Below, in pieces: positions 31,131-42,749 of a DNA stretch of 64,000 nt. Numbering within the stretch: the first letter of the stretch is position 1; the number at the start of each line of letters is the position of its first letter. The DNA lies in contig JAOSJM010000005.1 of NCBI GenBank assembly GCA_027494165.1, positions 434,001-498,000 of the forward strand, read 5' to 3'. This DNA is from Acidimicrobiia bacterium. GTDB lineage: Bacteria > Actinomycetota > Acidimicrobiia > IMCC26256 > JAOSJM01. Below the pieces are notes generated by a model. That model was not told the DNA's origin, did no database searches, and saw only the letters and a program-made list of their open reading frames with translations. Made by a program: the position numbers and the translations under genes.

Positions 31131-32391
31131 TACTCCACCACCTGCCCGTCTCCCCACACCAGGTACTTGTACGTCGTGAGCTCCCGGAGACCCATCGGCC
31201 CCCTCGCGTGCAGCTTCTGGGTGGAGATGCCGATCTCGGCCCCGAACCCGAAGCGCTCGCCGTCGACGAACCGCGTGGACGCGTTGACCAGGACGGTCCC
31301 GGAGTCGACCTCGTCGGCGAAGCGGCGCGCCGCGCCGAGGTCCCGGGTGAGGATGGCCTCGCTGTGCCCGCTCGAGAAGCGGTTGACGTGGGCGATCGCC
31401 GCGTCGAGGGAAGGCACGACCGCGACGGTCATCTTCAGGGCGAGGAACTCACGGGCGAAGTCGTCGTCGGTGGCGGGGCCCATCCCGGCCCAGCGCCGGC
31501 GGGCACCCTCGTCGCCGAGCAGCTCGACCCCGTTCGCGGCGAGGACGTCGCAGATCCGGGGACGAAGGCATCGGCGACGGCCTCGTGCACGAGCAGCGAC
31601 TCGGCGGCGTTGCAGACGCTCGGCCGCTGGGTCTTCGAGTTCACGGCGACCTCGAGGGCCTCGTCGAGGTCGGCGGAGGCGTCGACGTAGACGTGGCAGT
31701 TGCCGTCGCCGTCGATGACGACCGGGACGGTGGCGTGGTCGCGGATCGACTGGATGAGCGAAGGGCCGCCGCGGGGGATCAGGCAGTCGACCAGCCCGGT
31801 GAGCTGCATGACCTCGACCGCGGTCTCGTGGGCGACGTCCTCGACGAGGATCACGGCGTCCTCGGGCAGGCCCGACTTCACCGCGGCTTCGCGCAGCACC
31901 CCGGCGATCGCGACGTTGGAGCGCAGGGCGCTCCCCGAGCCTCGCAGCAGCGCGGCGTTGCCCGACTTCAGGCAGAGGCTCGCCGCGTCGCTGGTGACGT
32001 TGGGCCGGTTCTCGTAGATGATCGCCACGACCCCCAGCGGGACCCGGACCCGCTCGATCCGCAGGCCGTTGGGCCGCCGCCAGCCGTCGATGACCTCGCC
32101 GACCGGGTCCGGGAGCGACGCCACCGTGCGCAGCCCCGCAGCCATCCCCTCCAGCCGGGACTCGGTGAGGCGCAGGCGGTCGAGTGGCCCCGGCTCCATC
32201 CCGGCCGTCTCGGCGGCGCTGAGGTCGGCGGCGTTGGCCGCGAGCACGTCGTGGGCCCGCTCGAGCAGGAGATCGGCCGCGGTGAGGAGCGCGGCGTCCT
32301 TCTCGGCCGTCGCCGCGGTGGCGAGGACCCGGGACGCCGCCTTCGCCCGGCGCCCCAGCTCGCGGACGCGCTGCTGGAGGTCACTGGCCAT
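31130..32391 (-). CDS. proA: Gamma-glutamyl phosphate reductase (frame interrupted at 31558-31561)
   Basis: [40 protein letters not shown]...[13 protein letters not shown]...; C part [48 protein letters not shown]. Confidence 0.94.
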
Positions 32392-32406
32392 GCGTCGAGT
32401 CTAACC

Positions 32407-32424
32407 CTTGACCGATCGGTCAAG
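32407..32424. promoter_or_regulatory. 18-bp perfect palindrome upstream of proA (TetR-operator-like)
   Basis: CTTGACCGATCGGTCAAG, self-complementary over 18 bp, 16 bp upstream of the proA start. Confidence 0.6.
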
Positions 32425-32819
32425 ACCGGGCGCCGCCGGAGAGGGTGACCGGGGCGGGCCGGACCCGGCCCGGGCCCTGCACGGAGGGCCCTCCCCCCGT
32501 GGGCCGGGACGAACGACCGGCGCCGGGCGCCGCCGCCCGCGGCGGCGGCCCCGCGACGCCCGGCCCACAGGACCATGGGCTCCGTGGCACCGCTCCCCGG
32601 CGCCGCCACGTGGCCCCTGGCCTGCTCACCCGGAAACGGCTCCCCCGACTGCACCGGCGCGCCCCGTGGGCGCTGTCGACGACGCAGCGTGCCGTCTCCG
32701 TTGCACCCAGTGTGACGGATGGCACAGCCGAGGGCAAGGGGCCCTGGGAGGATCTGACAGAAGCCGCGGAGACCGCGTGGCGGCGCGCCCCGCACCGGAC
32801 CACCGGCGCCATGATCGGG

Positions 32820-33900
32820 TCAGGAGAGCACCACCAGGTCGTCCCGGTGGACGACCTCGTGCGGGAGGCCCTCGGGGAGCTCGGAGGTGCGCCGGCCCAC
32901 CACGCTGCGGAGCACCTCGGAGCCGTAGCTGGCCAGCCCCTTGGCGAACGGTCGGCCGTCCTCGTCGACGACCTCCACGGCGTCCTCGGCCTCGAACCTG
33001 CCCTCGACGCGCGCACCCCCGCGGCCAGGAGCGACCGGCCGTCCTCGACGAGGGCCCGCCGGGCGCCGGCGTCGACCACGATCCGGCCCGCCGACCCTCG
33101 GGCGAACGCGATCCACAGCCGGCGGCTGGACAGGCGCTCCCCCCGCGGGCGCACCACGGTCCCCACCGGCCGCCCCTCCAGGGCGCCAGCCACGACGCCG
33201 GGGGCGCCCGCGGCGGCGATCACGACCCGGACCCCGGACCACGCCGCGATCTTCGCCGCGGCCAGCTTGCTCGCCATCCCGCCGCTGCCCCGCTCGCTGC
33301 CCGCGCCCCCGGCCACGGCCTCGAGCGCCTCGTCGACCTCGACGATCTCCTCGATCAGCGAGGCCTGCTCGTCGAGGCGCGGATCGGCCGTGAACAGGCC
33401 GGGCGTGTCGGTGAGCAACACCAGGGTCTCGGCCCCCACGAGGTGGGAGACGAGCGCGGCGAGGCGGTCGTTGTCGCCGTAGCGGATCTCGTCGTCGGCC
33501 ACGGTGTCGTTCTCGTTCACCACCGGGACCACGCCCAGGTCGAGCAGCCGCCGGAGGGTCGCCCGGGCGTGCAGGTACTGGGTCCGGTGCACGAAGTCGT
33601 ACGGGGTGAGCAGCACCTGGCCCGCGACCACCCCGTGCTGGGACAGGATGGCGCCGAGGCGCTCCATGAGGAGGGGCTGGCCGACGGCGGCCACGGCCTG
33701 CAGCGTGCCGAGGTCGGCGGGACGACGCCCGAAGCCGAGCGCCGGGAGCCCGGCCGCGATGGCCCCGGAGGTGACCAGCACCACCTCGTGACCCGAGTGG
33801 CGCGACGCCGCGACCTCGGCGCACAGCTTGAGGAGCGCGGCGTCGTCGATCTCGCCCGCCTCGGTGGTGATCGACGACGTGCCGATCTTGACGACCGCGA

Positions 33901-33904
<4 letters not shown>
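32820..33904 (-). CDS. proB: Glutamate 5-kinase with PUA domain (frame interrupted at 33016-33020)
   Basis: VIAVVKIGTSSIT...LVTSGAIAAGLPALGFGRRP...PVVNENDTVADDEIRYGDNDRLAALVSHLVGAETLVLLTDTPGLFTADPR; C part in another frame VEGRFEAEDAVEVVDEDGRPFAKGLASYGSEVLRSVVG. Confidence 0.93.
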
Positions 33905-35160
<1,256 letters not shown>

Positions 35161-35292
35161 AGGGTGCGAGACTACGGGGCGGCGGCCCGCCGCGACGCGT
35201 GCCGGCTCCCTCCCGTGACCGACAGCCACGCCCGGTGGCCGGATCTGGCCTACGCTCCCCGGGACAGTCCACACCCGGAGTGCGAGGTTCCC

Positions 35293-36141
35293 GTGGGCCC
35301 AGGTCGCCCGGTCAAGGTGTCGGCACACCAGCTCCTGCGCCAGCTCCAGGAGCTGCCCGCCCAGCCGTCCGTCGCCATGCGGGTGGTGCTCACGGCCAAC
35401 GACGAGCGCTCCGCCCTCTCGGAGCTCGGACGGCTCATCGAGCTCGACCCGGCGCTCACCGCCCACGTGATGCGGCTCGCCAACTCCGCGTACTACGGGC
35501 TCAACACCCCGGTGTCGAGCGCCACCCGGGCGGTGACGATCGTCGGCCTCGCCACCGCGCGGGCCGTCGCCACGAGCGTCGCCATGGGGCTCGAGGGACC
35601 CGGGGTCCCGCCGGGGTTCTGGGAGCACTCGGCCGCGACCGCCAGCGCGGCGGCGGTCGTGGCACCCCGCGTCGGCTGCAACCGGGCCGACGCGTTCAGC
35701 CTCGGGCTCCTCCACGACCTCGGTGCCGCGCTCCTGCACCGCGTCGACCCGCAGGCCTACGCCGAGGTCACCGGCCTGGTGGCCGCCGGCGAGCAGTCGC
35801 TCGTGATCGCCGAGATCGAGGCCTTCGGGACGAGCCACGACCAGGCCGCCGCCGGCGTCCTCGAGGCCTGGAACTTCCCGCCGCCCTTCGTCGCCGCGGT
35901 GAGGTCCCACCACGACCGGGGCCGCAACCTGGTCAACCCCATGACCCGGGTGCTCGCCTCGGCCGAGGAGATCTCCCTCCGCCTGCCCAACGCCCCGATC
36001 CACGAGGTCGTGGCCAGCCGGGCGATGCCGTCGAACCTCGCGGAGGACGGCTTGGGCGACGGCGCTCTGGAGCGGCTCCTGGACCAGGTGGCCGGTGAGG
36101 CCGCGGCGCTCGTCGACTCCCTGCTGAGCCTTCCGGCCTAG
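35293..36141 (+). CDS. HDOD domain-containing protein
   Basis: LLRQLQELPAQPSVAMRVV...ELDPALTAHVMRLANSAYYGLNTPVSSATRAVTIVGLATARAVATSVA...DAFSLGLLHDLGAALL. Confidence 0.9.
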   Translation: MGPGRPVKVSAHQLLRQLQELPAQPSVAMRVVLTANDERSALSELGRLIELDPALTAHVMRLANSAYYGLNTPVSSATRAVTIVGLATARAVATSVAMGLEGPGVPPGFWEHSAATASAAAVVAPRVGCNRADAFSLGLLHDLGAALLHRVDPQAYAEVTGLVAAGEQSLVIAEIEAFGTSHDQAAAGVLEAWNFPPPFVAAVRSHHDRGRNLVNPMTRVLASAEEISLRLPNAPIHEVVASRAMPSNLAEDGLGDGALERLLDQVAGEAAALVDSLLSLPA

Positions 36142-36150
36142 CCCCGGGCG

Positions 36151-36417
36151 TCAGCCGGATCCGGCGGGGGTGGACACCACGTCGACGAGGCGACGGCCAC
36201 GCCGGTGGCCGAACCGGACCACGCCGTCGGCTGTGGCGAAGAGCGTGTCGTCGCCGCCCCGGCCGACGTTGTCACCCGGGTGGAAGCGGGTACCCCGCTG
36301 GCGGACGATGATCGTGCCGGCCCGTACGGGTGTGCCGCTGTAGACCTTGACCCCGAGCCGCTGGGCCGCGGAGTCCCGCCCGTTGCGGGACGAGGAGGCA
36401 CCCTTCTTCTTCGACAC
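36151..36417 (-). CDS. rpmA: 50S ribosomal protein L27
   Basis: [69 protein letters not shown]. Confidence 0.97.
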   Translation of the reverse strand: MSKKKGASSSRNGRDSAAQRLGVKVYSGTPVRAGTIIVRQRGTRFHPGDNVGRGGDDTLFATADGVVRFGHRRGRRLVDVVSTPAGSG

Positions 36418-36418
36418 G

Positions 36419-36805
36419 TCAGCCCTCCTCGGTCGACTCGGTCGACTCGGCGCCGGCGCCCCCGGGCTTCCTCCGACGCTTGCCGCCGGTGGAGATCGCG
36501 GTGATCTCGATCGTCGAGTACCGCTGCCGGTGGCCCCAGCGCCGCCGCTGGTTCGTCTTCGGCTTGTAGGTGAAGCCCCGGATCTTCGGGCCCTTCGCCT
36601 CCCCCACGACCCGGGCGACGACCGTCGCGCCCGCGAGCTCGGTCGGGGTGGCCAGCACGGTCCCGCCGTCGACCACGAGGACCGGGGTCAGGGTGAGCTC
36701 GCTCACCGGCTCGGCTCCTCCGGGGGCGCGGACCCGCTCGACGTCGAGCACCTGGCCCTCCTCGACGCGGTACTGCTTCCCGCCGGTCTTGATCACTGCG
36801 TACAT
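36419..36805 (-). CDS. rplU: 50S ribosomal protein L21
   Basis: [25 protein letters not shown]...[33 protein letters not shown]. Confidence 0.97.
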   Translation of the reverse strand: MYAVIKTGGKQYRVEEGQVLDVERVRAPGGAEPVSELTLTPVLVVDGGTVLATPTELAGATVVARVVGEAKGPKIRGFTYKPKTNQRRRWGHRQRYSTIEITAISTGGKRRRKPGGAGAESTESTEEG

Positions 36806-36858
36806 GGCGCGTGGCGTCCTCGAATGCTCCCGGGAACCGGTGAAGTGTAGTGCATCGG

Positions 36859-38802
36859 CTACCGGAGGAGGGACTCGTCGACCTGGAAGCCGCGCCCCTC
36901 GCAGGTCGGGCAGGTCTGGCTGAACGACTCGACCAGGCCCTCGGAGATCCGCTTGCGGGTCATCTCGACGAGCCCGAGCTCGGAGATCTCGAAGACCTGG
37001 GTCCGGGTCTTGTCGCGGGCCAGCGCCTGGCGGAACACCCGGAGCACGTCGTCGCGGTTCTGCTGCACCTCCATGTCGATGAAGTCGATCACGATGATCC
37101 CGCCGATGTCCCGGAGCCGGAGCTGCCGGGCGATCTCCTCGGCCGCCTCGAGGTTGTTCTGGTACACGGTCTCCTCGAGGTTGCTCTTCCCCACGTTCTT
37201 GCCGGTGTTCACGTCGATCACCGTGAGGGCCTCGGTCCGCTCGATCACGAGCGACCCGCCCGACGGCAACCACACCTTCCGGTCGAGCGCCTTGTGGAGC
37301 TGCTCGTGCACGTGGTGGCGCTCGAAGACCGGCAGGTGCTCCTCGGACTCGTCGTAGTACTCGATCCGGTCGGCGAGCTCCGGCGCCATCGCCTCGACGT
37401 AGGCCCGGACCTCCTCGTAGAGGGCCCGGTCGTCGATGACGATGCCCCGGTACTCCTTGGTGAACTCCTCGCGCACGACGCGGAGCACGAGGTTGGGCTC
37501 CTTGTAGACGAGCCGGCCCGGCTTCGACTGCCTCGCCAGCGCCGAGACCTGCTCCCACTGGCTCGTGAGGCGCCGCAGGTCGCGCTCGAGCTCGTCGGCG
37601 GTGGCCCCCTCGGCCGCCGTCCGGACGATGAGCCCGGCGTCGGCGGGGCGGAGGTCCTCGAGGATGCGCCGCAGGCGCTTGCGCTCGTCGTCGGGCAGGC
37701 GCTTGGAGATGCCGTACGTCTGCGGTTGGCCGGGGATCATCACGACGAACCGGCCCGCGAGGCTCACCTCCTGGGTGAGGCGGGCCCCCTTGTGGCCGAT
37801 CGGGTTCTTCGTCACCTGCACGAGGATCGACTGCCCGTTCTTCAGGAGGCGTTCGATGCGGGGCTGGCTCTCCTCCACGTCGGACGGGTCGAAGGCGACG
37901 TCGCCGCGGTAGAGCACGCCGTTCTTGGGCGTCCCGATGTCGACGAAGGCGGCCTCCATCCCCGGCAGGACGTTCTGCACCCGACCCAGGTAGACGTTGC
38001 CGTCGATCGACGTGTCGTCGTCCTCGGGCCAGCTCACGTAGTGCTCGACGAGGTTCCGACCCTCCAGCACGGCGATCTGCATGGCCTGGCCCGGCTGGAC
38101 GTGCACGCACATCAGGTAGCGCCCGGCCGGGCGGCCCTTGCGCGTCCGGCCCCGGCGGCGCCGCAGCACGTCGGCGTCCAGCTCGGGGCGCGAGGCCGGG
38201 GTCGGCGCCTCCGCCGTCCCGAGATCGGCCTCGACGAACGCGGTCGTCTCCGCACGGGCGCGCTCACCGCCCCCGGCACCGCCGGCACCGCCGCCCCGCC
38301 CGCGACCCCGGGACCCGCGACGGCGCCGCCGGGCGCCACCGCCGGGTGCCCTGGCGCCGTCCCCGCCCTTGCCGGCGCCGTTCCCGCCGGTCTCCCGGGT
38401 CGCGGGCGGCGCGGGCCGGGTGTCGCCGATCTTCGGCTTGGGCGCCGGGCGGGTGTCGCCGATCCGCGGCCGGTCGGCCGTCGCGGCCGTCGCCGGGGAC
38501 AGGCCGGCGTCCTCGCGGGCCTCGGCGGCCACGTCGTCGGCGGTCAGGCCCCGGTCGGCGTCGGCGTCGTGCCAGTCCTCGCCTCCACCCCCGCCCCGGA
38601 GTCCCTCGGTCGCCGGCCGCTTCCGGCCCCGCCCGCCGCGGGACCCTCTCCGGCGCCGGCGAGGCGGCCCCGTGCGCTCGGCGACGACTCCGTCAGCGGC
38701 GGAGGCGGGCTGTTCCCGGGTCGGTGGCGGGGTCGGCGGTGGGACCGGCTGCCGGTCGGTGGCCGGAGAGGTCGCGGCCTCGGGGACGATCTCGTCGGGC
38801 AT
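36859..38802 (-). CDS. Ribonuclease E/G family protein with low-complexity N-terminal extension
   Basis: DGNVYLGRVQNVLPGMEAAFVDIGTPKNGVLYRGDVAF...SGGSLVIERTEALTVIDVNTGKNVGKSNLEETVYQNNLEAAEEIARQLRLRDIGGIIVIDFIDME. Confidence 0.94.
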   Translation of the reverse strand: MPDEIVPEAATSPATDRQPVPPPTPPPTREQPASAADGVVAERTGPPRRRRRGSRGGRGRKRPATEGLRGGGGGEDWHDADADRGLTADDVAAEAREDAGLSPATAATADRPRIGDTRPAPKPKIGDTRPAPPATRETGGNGAGKGGDGARAPGGGARRRRRGSRGRGRGGGAGGAGGGERARAETTAFVEADLGTAEAPTPASRPELDADVLRRRRGRTRKGRPAGRYLMCVHVQPGQAMQIAVLEGRNLVEHYVSWPEDDDTSIDGNVYLGRVQNVLPGMEAAFVDIGTPKNGVLYRGDVAFDPSDVEESQPRIERLLKNGQSILVQVTKNPIGHKGARLTQEVSLAGRFVVMIPGQPQTYGISKRLPDDERKRLRRILEDLRPADAGLIVRTAAEGATADELERDLRRLTSQWEQVSALARQSKPGRLVYKEPNLVLRVVREEFTKEYRGIVIDDRALYEEVRAYVEAMAPELADRIEYYDESEEHLPVFERHHVHEQLHKALDRKVWLPSGGSLVIERTEALTVIDVNTGKNVGKSNLEETVYQNNLEAAEEIARQLRLRDIGGIIVIDFIDMEVQQNRDDVLRVFRQALARDKTRTQVFEISELGLVEMTRKRISEGLVESFSQTCPTCEGRGFQVDESLLR

Positions 38803-38814
38803 CGAATCCTTCTC

Positions 38815-39585
38815 TCACGACGCACGTGCCTCCGGCACGCGCACCGGTCCCGCGTCGCGCTCGGCGAGCGGGGCCGGGGAGCGCCGGTCGGCGTCGAGCG
38901 GCTCCAGCCGCGCGCCGCCGCGCTCGATCCATTGGTGGGTGCGGAGCACCGACCCTTCCGCGAGGCCGTCGTCGATGGCGGCGACGGCCTCACGGGGACG
39001 GGCTCCGGCGGGTCGGGTGGACACCTCGAGGTCGAGGAGCACACCACGGTCGGTGGAGCCGAGGACGGCGAGCCGGCGCAGCGCCGGCCGGATGTCCTCG
39101 GTGACGGACCGGCCCTTGCGGGACCGGGTGATCTCGATCGACGGTCGGGCGAGCGCGACCTCGACGGCGGCAGCGACCTCGTCAGGGGCGAGGACACCAC
39201 CGTCGGGGTCCGTGACCTCGAGCTCGTAGCGGAGCACGCTCACGGCCTCCTGCAACGCCGGCGCCCTCGGGGCCAGCGACACCGCGCCGGTCACGTCGAT
39301 CCCCTCGGGCAGGGCGTCGGCCAGGACCGCCGGCAACGAGCCGGGATCGACGCTGCGGACCAGCTCGACGTCGAGGTACTCGGCCACGCTCTCGTGACCG
39401 ACGGAGAGGGCGAGCCCGAAGCTCACCCGCGGCCGGGGCGAGAACCCCGCCGTGAAGGCCAGCGGGAGCTGCGCCACGCGGAAGGCCCGCTCGAACGCCC
39501 GGGCCACGTCGCGGTGCGAGATGAAGCGGACCTTTCCCCGCTTCGCGAACCGCAGCCGCACCGGGAAGCCGGCGTCGCCCCGCAT
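38815..39585 (-). CDS. TIGR03936/DUF2344 family protein
   Basis: VRLRFAKRGKVRFISHRDVARAFERAFRVAQLPLAFTAGFSPRPRVSFGLALSVGHESVAEYLDVEL; next to radical SAM gene and rne. Confidence 0.87.
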   Translation of the reverse strand: MRGDAGFPVRLRFAKRGKVRFISHRDVARAFERAFRVAQLPLAFTAGFSPRPRVSFGLALSVGHESVAEYLDVELVRSVDPGSLPAVLADALPEGIDVTGAVSLAPRAPALQEAVSVLRYELEVTDPDGGVLAPDEVAAAVEVALARPSIEITRSRKGRSVTEDIRPALRRLAVLGSTDRGVLLDLEVSTRPAGARPREAVAAIDDGLAEGSVLRTHQWIERGGARLEPLDADRRSPAPLAERDAGPVRVPEARAS

Positions 39586-41521
39586 CAGCTCACCGCCCTG
39601 GTCACGAACCTCACCGGGTGCTCGCCGCCCCGGCTCAGGTCCTGCCCCGTCCCCTGGCTGCCCCCCGCCGGCGGGACCGGCGAGGCGACCACGTGCTCGA
39701 GGGCGAAGCCGGTGCAGACCCCGCAGTCGTAGCACGGGGTCCAGCGGCAGTCGGGCAGACCGTGGGCGCTCAGCGCCTCCTGCCAGTCCTGCCACAGGAA
39801 GTCACGGTGCAGGCCCGCGTCGACGTGGTCCCAGGGGAGGACCTCGTCCTCGGGGCGGTGCCGCGTGACGTACCAGTCGGGATCGAGCCCTTCGGCAGCC
39901 ATGGCTTCGAGCCAGGGCCCCAGGGTGAAGCGCTCGCTCCACTCCTGGAAGGTGCCCCCGGCCCGCCACACCCGCTCGATCACCCGGCCCATCCGGCGGT
40001 CGCCCCGGCTGGCGAGACCCTCGGCGAAGCTCGCCTCCGGGTCGTGCCAGCGGAGCTGGGCCCGGGACCGCCCGAGCGCCTCCCGCACCAGCCCGACCTT
40101 GCGCCGGAGCTCCTCCACGCCGTTCTGGCCGAACCACTGGAACGGTGTGTGGGACTTCGGCACGAAGCCACCGAGCGAGACCGTGGCGCTCGCCTGCCGG
40201 GTGTGCCGCTGCCCGATCGCCACGACGTCGCGAGCCAGCGCGGCGACGCCCAGCGTGTCCTCGTCGGTCTCGGTGGGGAGACCGGTGAGGAAGTAGAGCT
40301 TCACCCGCCGCCACCCCTGCGAGTAGGCGGCGTCCACCGCGGCGTAGATGTCCTCTTCGGTGATGCGCTTGTTGATGACCTGGCGGATCCGCCAGGTCCC
40401 CCCTCCGGGGCGAACGTCAGCCCCGTGCGGCGGATCTTCTGGATCTCGCTGGCCACGCCCACGCTGAACGCGTCGACGCGCAGGGACGGCAGGGAGACGC
40501 TGACGTTGCCGCACCCCTCCTGCTCGTTGACGAGGTGGGCCACCACGCCGTCGATGCCGGAGAAGTCCGCGCTGGACAGCGAGGTGAGGGCCACCTCCTC
40601 GTAGCCGGTGCGCGCGAGGCCGTCACGGACCATGGTGCGCACCTGCTCCTCGGGCCGCTCCCGCACCGGCCGGGTGATCATCCCCGCCTGGCAGAAGCGG
40701 CAACCCCTCGTGCACCCGCGGAAGATCTCGACGTTGAGGCGGTCGTGGACCACCTCGATGAGCGGCACGAGCTGGCGCTTGGGGTAGGGCCAGTCGGCGA
40801 GATCGGAGACGGTCCGCCTCTCGACCCGCTCGGGGACGTCGGGGTGGCGAGGGTGCACGCCCACGAGACGGGCCCCGTCGTACTCGACGTCGTACAGCGC
40901 CGGCACGTAGACGCCACGGATCGTGGCCAGCTCCCGGAGGAGCGCCTCGCGCCCGGGGCGACCGGCCCGCTTCCACGCCCCGACGACCTCGGCGACCTCG
41001 CCCACCACCTCCTCGCCCTCGCCGATCACGAACGCGTCGACGAAGTCGGCCATCGGCTCGGGGTTGAAGGCGCAGTGGCCTCCGGCGACGACCAGCGGGT
41101 CCTCGGGCCGCCGGTGCTCGCTCCTCACGGGCACCCCCGCGAGGTCGAGGCACTCCAGGACGTTCGTGAAGACGAGCTCGGCCGACAGGTTGAAGGCCAG
41201 GACGTCGAACCCGCCGGCGTCCCGGTGCGTGTCGACGGAGAACAGCGGCACGCCCGCCGACCGCAGCTCGGCGGTCAGGTCGACCCAGGGCGCGTACGAA
41301 CGCTCCGCGACGGCGTCGTCGCGCTCGTTGAGGATCTCGTAGAGGATCTGCAGCCCCTGGTTGGGCAGCCCGACCTCGTAGGTGTCCGGGTAGACGAGCA
41401 GCCAGGAGACCTGTCCGGGCCGATGGACCGGACGGAGGCTGCCTCGCTCCGACCCGACGTAGCGAGCGGGCTTCTCGACCCTGGCCAGGAGCGGCTCGAT
41501 CCGCGGCCAGAGGGTGGACAT
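39585..41521 (-). CDS. TIGR03960-type B12-binding radical SAM protein (frame interrupted at 40398-40403)
   Basis: VSWLLVYPDTYEVGLPNQGLQILYEILNERDDAVAERSYAPW...NVEIFRGCTRGCRFCQAGMITRPVRER...LTFAPEGG (shift) TWRIRQVINKRITEEDIYAAVDAAYSQGWRRVKLYFLTGLP. Confidence 0.9.
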
Positions 41522-41603
41522 CGGAGGCCAGCTTACCCGCTGGGAGCTCGCGCTCGGTGTTCGCGCGCTCCGTGGCCCCCGCGGTGCGGACCGCGGGACG
41601 GGG

Positions 41604-42749
41604 TCAGGAGAACCGGCGCATGTGCACGTTGCCGACCAGGCCGATCATGGCGAAGCTGGCGACGGTGGCCGAGCCCCCGTAGCTCATGAACGGCAACGGG
41701 ATCCCCGTCACCGGCATGATGCCCATGGCCATCCCGACGTTCTCGAAGATCTGGAAGGCGAGCATCGCCACGACCCCCATGCACACCAGCGTCCCGAAGA
41801 GATCGCCGGCCACCAGCGCGGTTCGCCAGGTCCTCCACACCACCAGCGCGAAGAGCATGAGGAGCGTCGCCCCGCCCACGAAGCCCAGCTCCTCGCCCAC
41901 GGCCGTGAAGATGAAGTCGGTGTGCTGCTCGGGCACGAAGGCGAGGTTGGTCTGGGTCCCGTTGAGGTAGCCGCGGCCGAGGACTCCGCCGTTGCCGATC
42001 GCGGTCTTCGACTGGTCCTGGTTGTACGTCGATCGCTGCGTGTCGCTGCCCTGGTCCAGGAACCCGGTGAGCCGGTCGACCTGGTAGTCCTCGAGCATCC
42101 CGAGGTTCACGACGGCCACCGCTGCCGTCAGGGCGAGCAGGAGCAGCACGACGAGGTGACGGGCCCGGGCGCCGGCCACGGTCAGCACCCCGATCGCGAT
42201 CACGCCCAGCACCATGGCCGTCCCGAGGTCGGGCTGGAGCATCACGAGGGCCATGGGCGCCGCGGCCACGCCCACCGCCACCACGAACCGGCGGACGTCG
42301 AGCTCGCCCCGGTGGTGGTGGCAGTAGGCGGCCAGGCCCACGACGAGCCCGAACTTGGCCAGCTCCGAGGGCTGGAGCTGGAAGCCGCCCGGGAGCTGGA
42401 ACCAGCCCTGGGTGCCCTTGGCGGTCGAGCCCAGGGGGGAGAGCACGGCCACGAGGAGCAGCGCGGTGGACCCGTAGACGAGCACCGCGGCATCGCGCAG
42501 CTTCCGGTAGTCGACCGCCATGACGGCGACCATCACGACGAGGCCCAGCACCACCGCGACGGCCTGACGCTGGACGAAGTGGAGGCTGCTCACCCCGGCG
42601 GCCGCGGTGCGGGCCCGGGTGGACGAGTAGACCATGAGCAGCCCCAGGCCGGCGATCGCGAGCGTGGCGCCGACCAGGGCCGCGTCGAGGTGGCGCAGCG
42701 GGCTGGTCTGGAGCCGGGCTCGGCGGTCGGTGAGGACGGCCGTGGCCAT
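41604..42749 (-). CDS. rodA: RodA/FtsW SEDS-family glycosyltransferase
   Basis: MATAVLTDRRARLQTSPLRHLDAALVGATLAIAGLGLLMVYSSTRARTA...KGTQGWFQLPGGFQLQPSELAKF...MPVTGIPLPFMSYGGSATVASFAMIGLVGNV. Confidence 0.94.
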   Translation of the reverse strand: MATAVLTDRRARLQTSPLRHLDAALVGATLAIAGLGLLMVYSSTRARTAAAGVSSLHFVQRQAVAVVLGLVVMVAVMAVDYRKLRDAAVLVYGSTALLLVAVLSPLGSTAKGTQGWFQLPGGFQLQPSELAKFGLVVGLAAYCHHHRGELDVRRFVVAVGVAAAPMALVMLQPDLGTAMVLGVIAIGVLTVAGARARHLVVLLLLALTAAVAVVNLGMLEDYQVDRLTGFLDQGSDTQRSTYNQDQSKTAIGNGGVLGRGYLNGTQTNLAFVPEQHTDFIFTAVGEELGFVGGATLLMLFALVVWRTWRTALVAGDLFGTLVCMGVVAMLAFQIFENVGMAMGIMPVTGIPLPFMSYGGSATVASFAMIGLVGNVHMRRFS

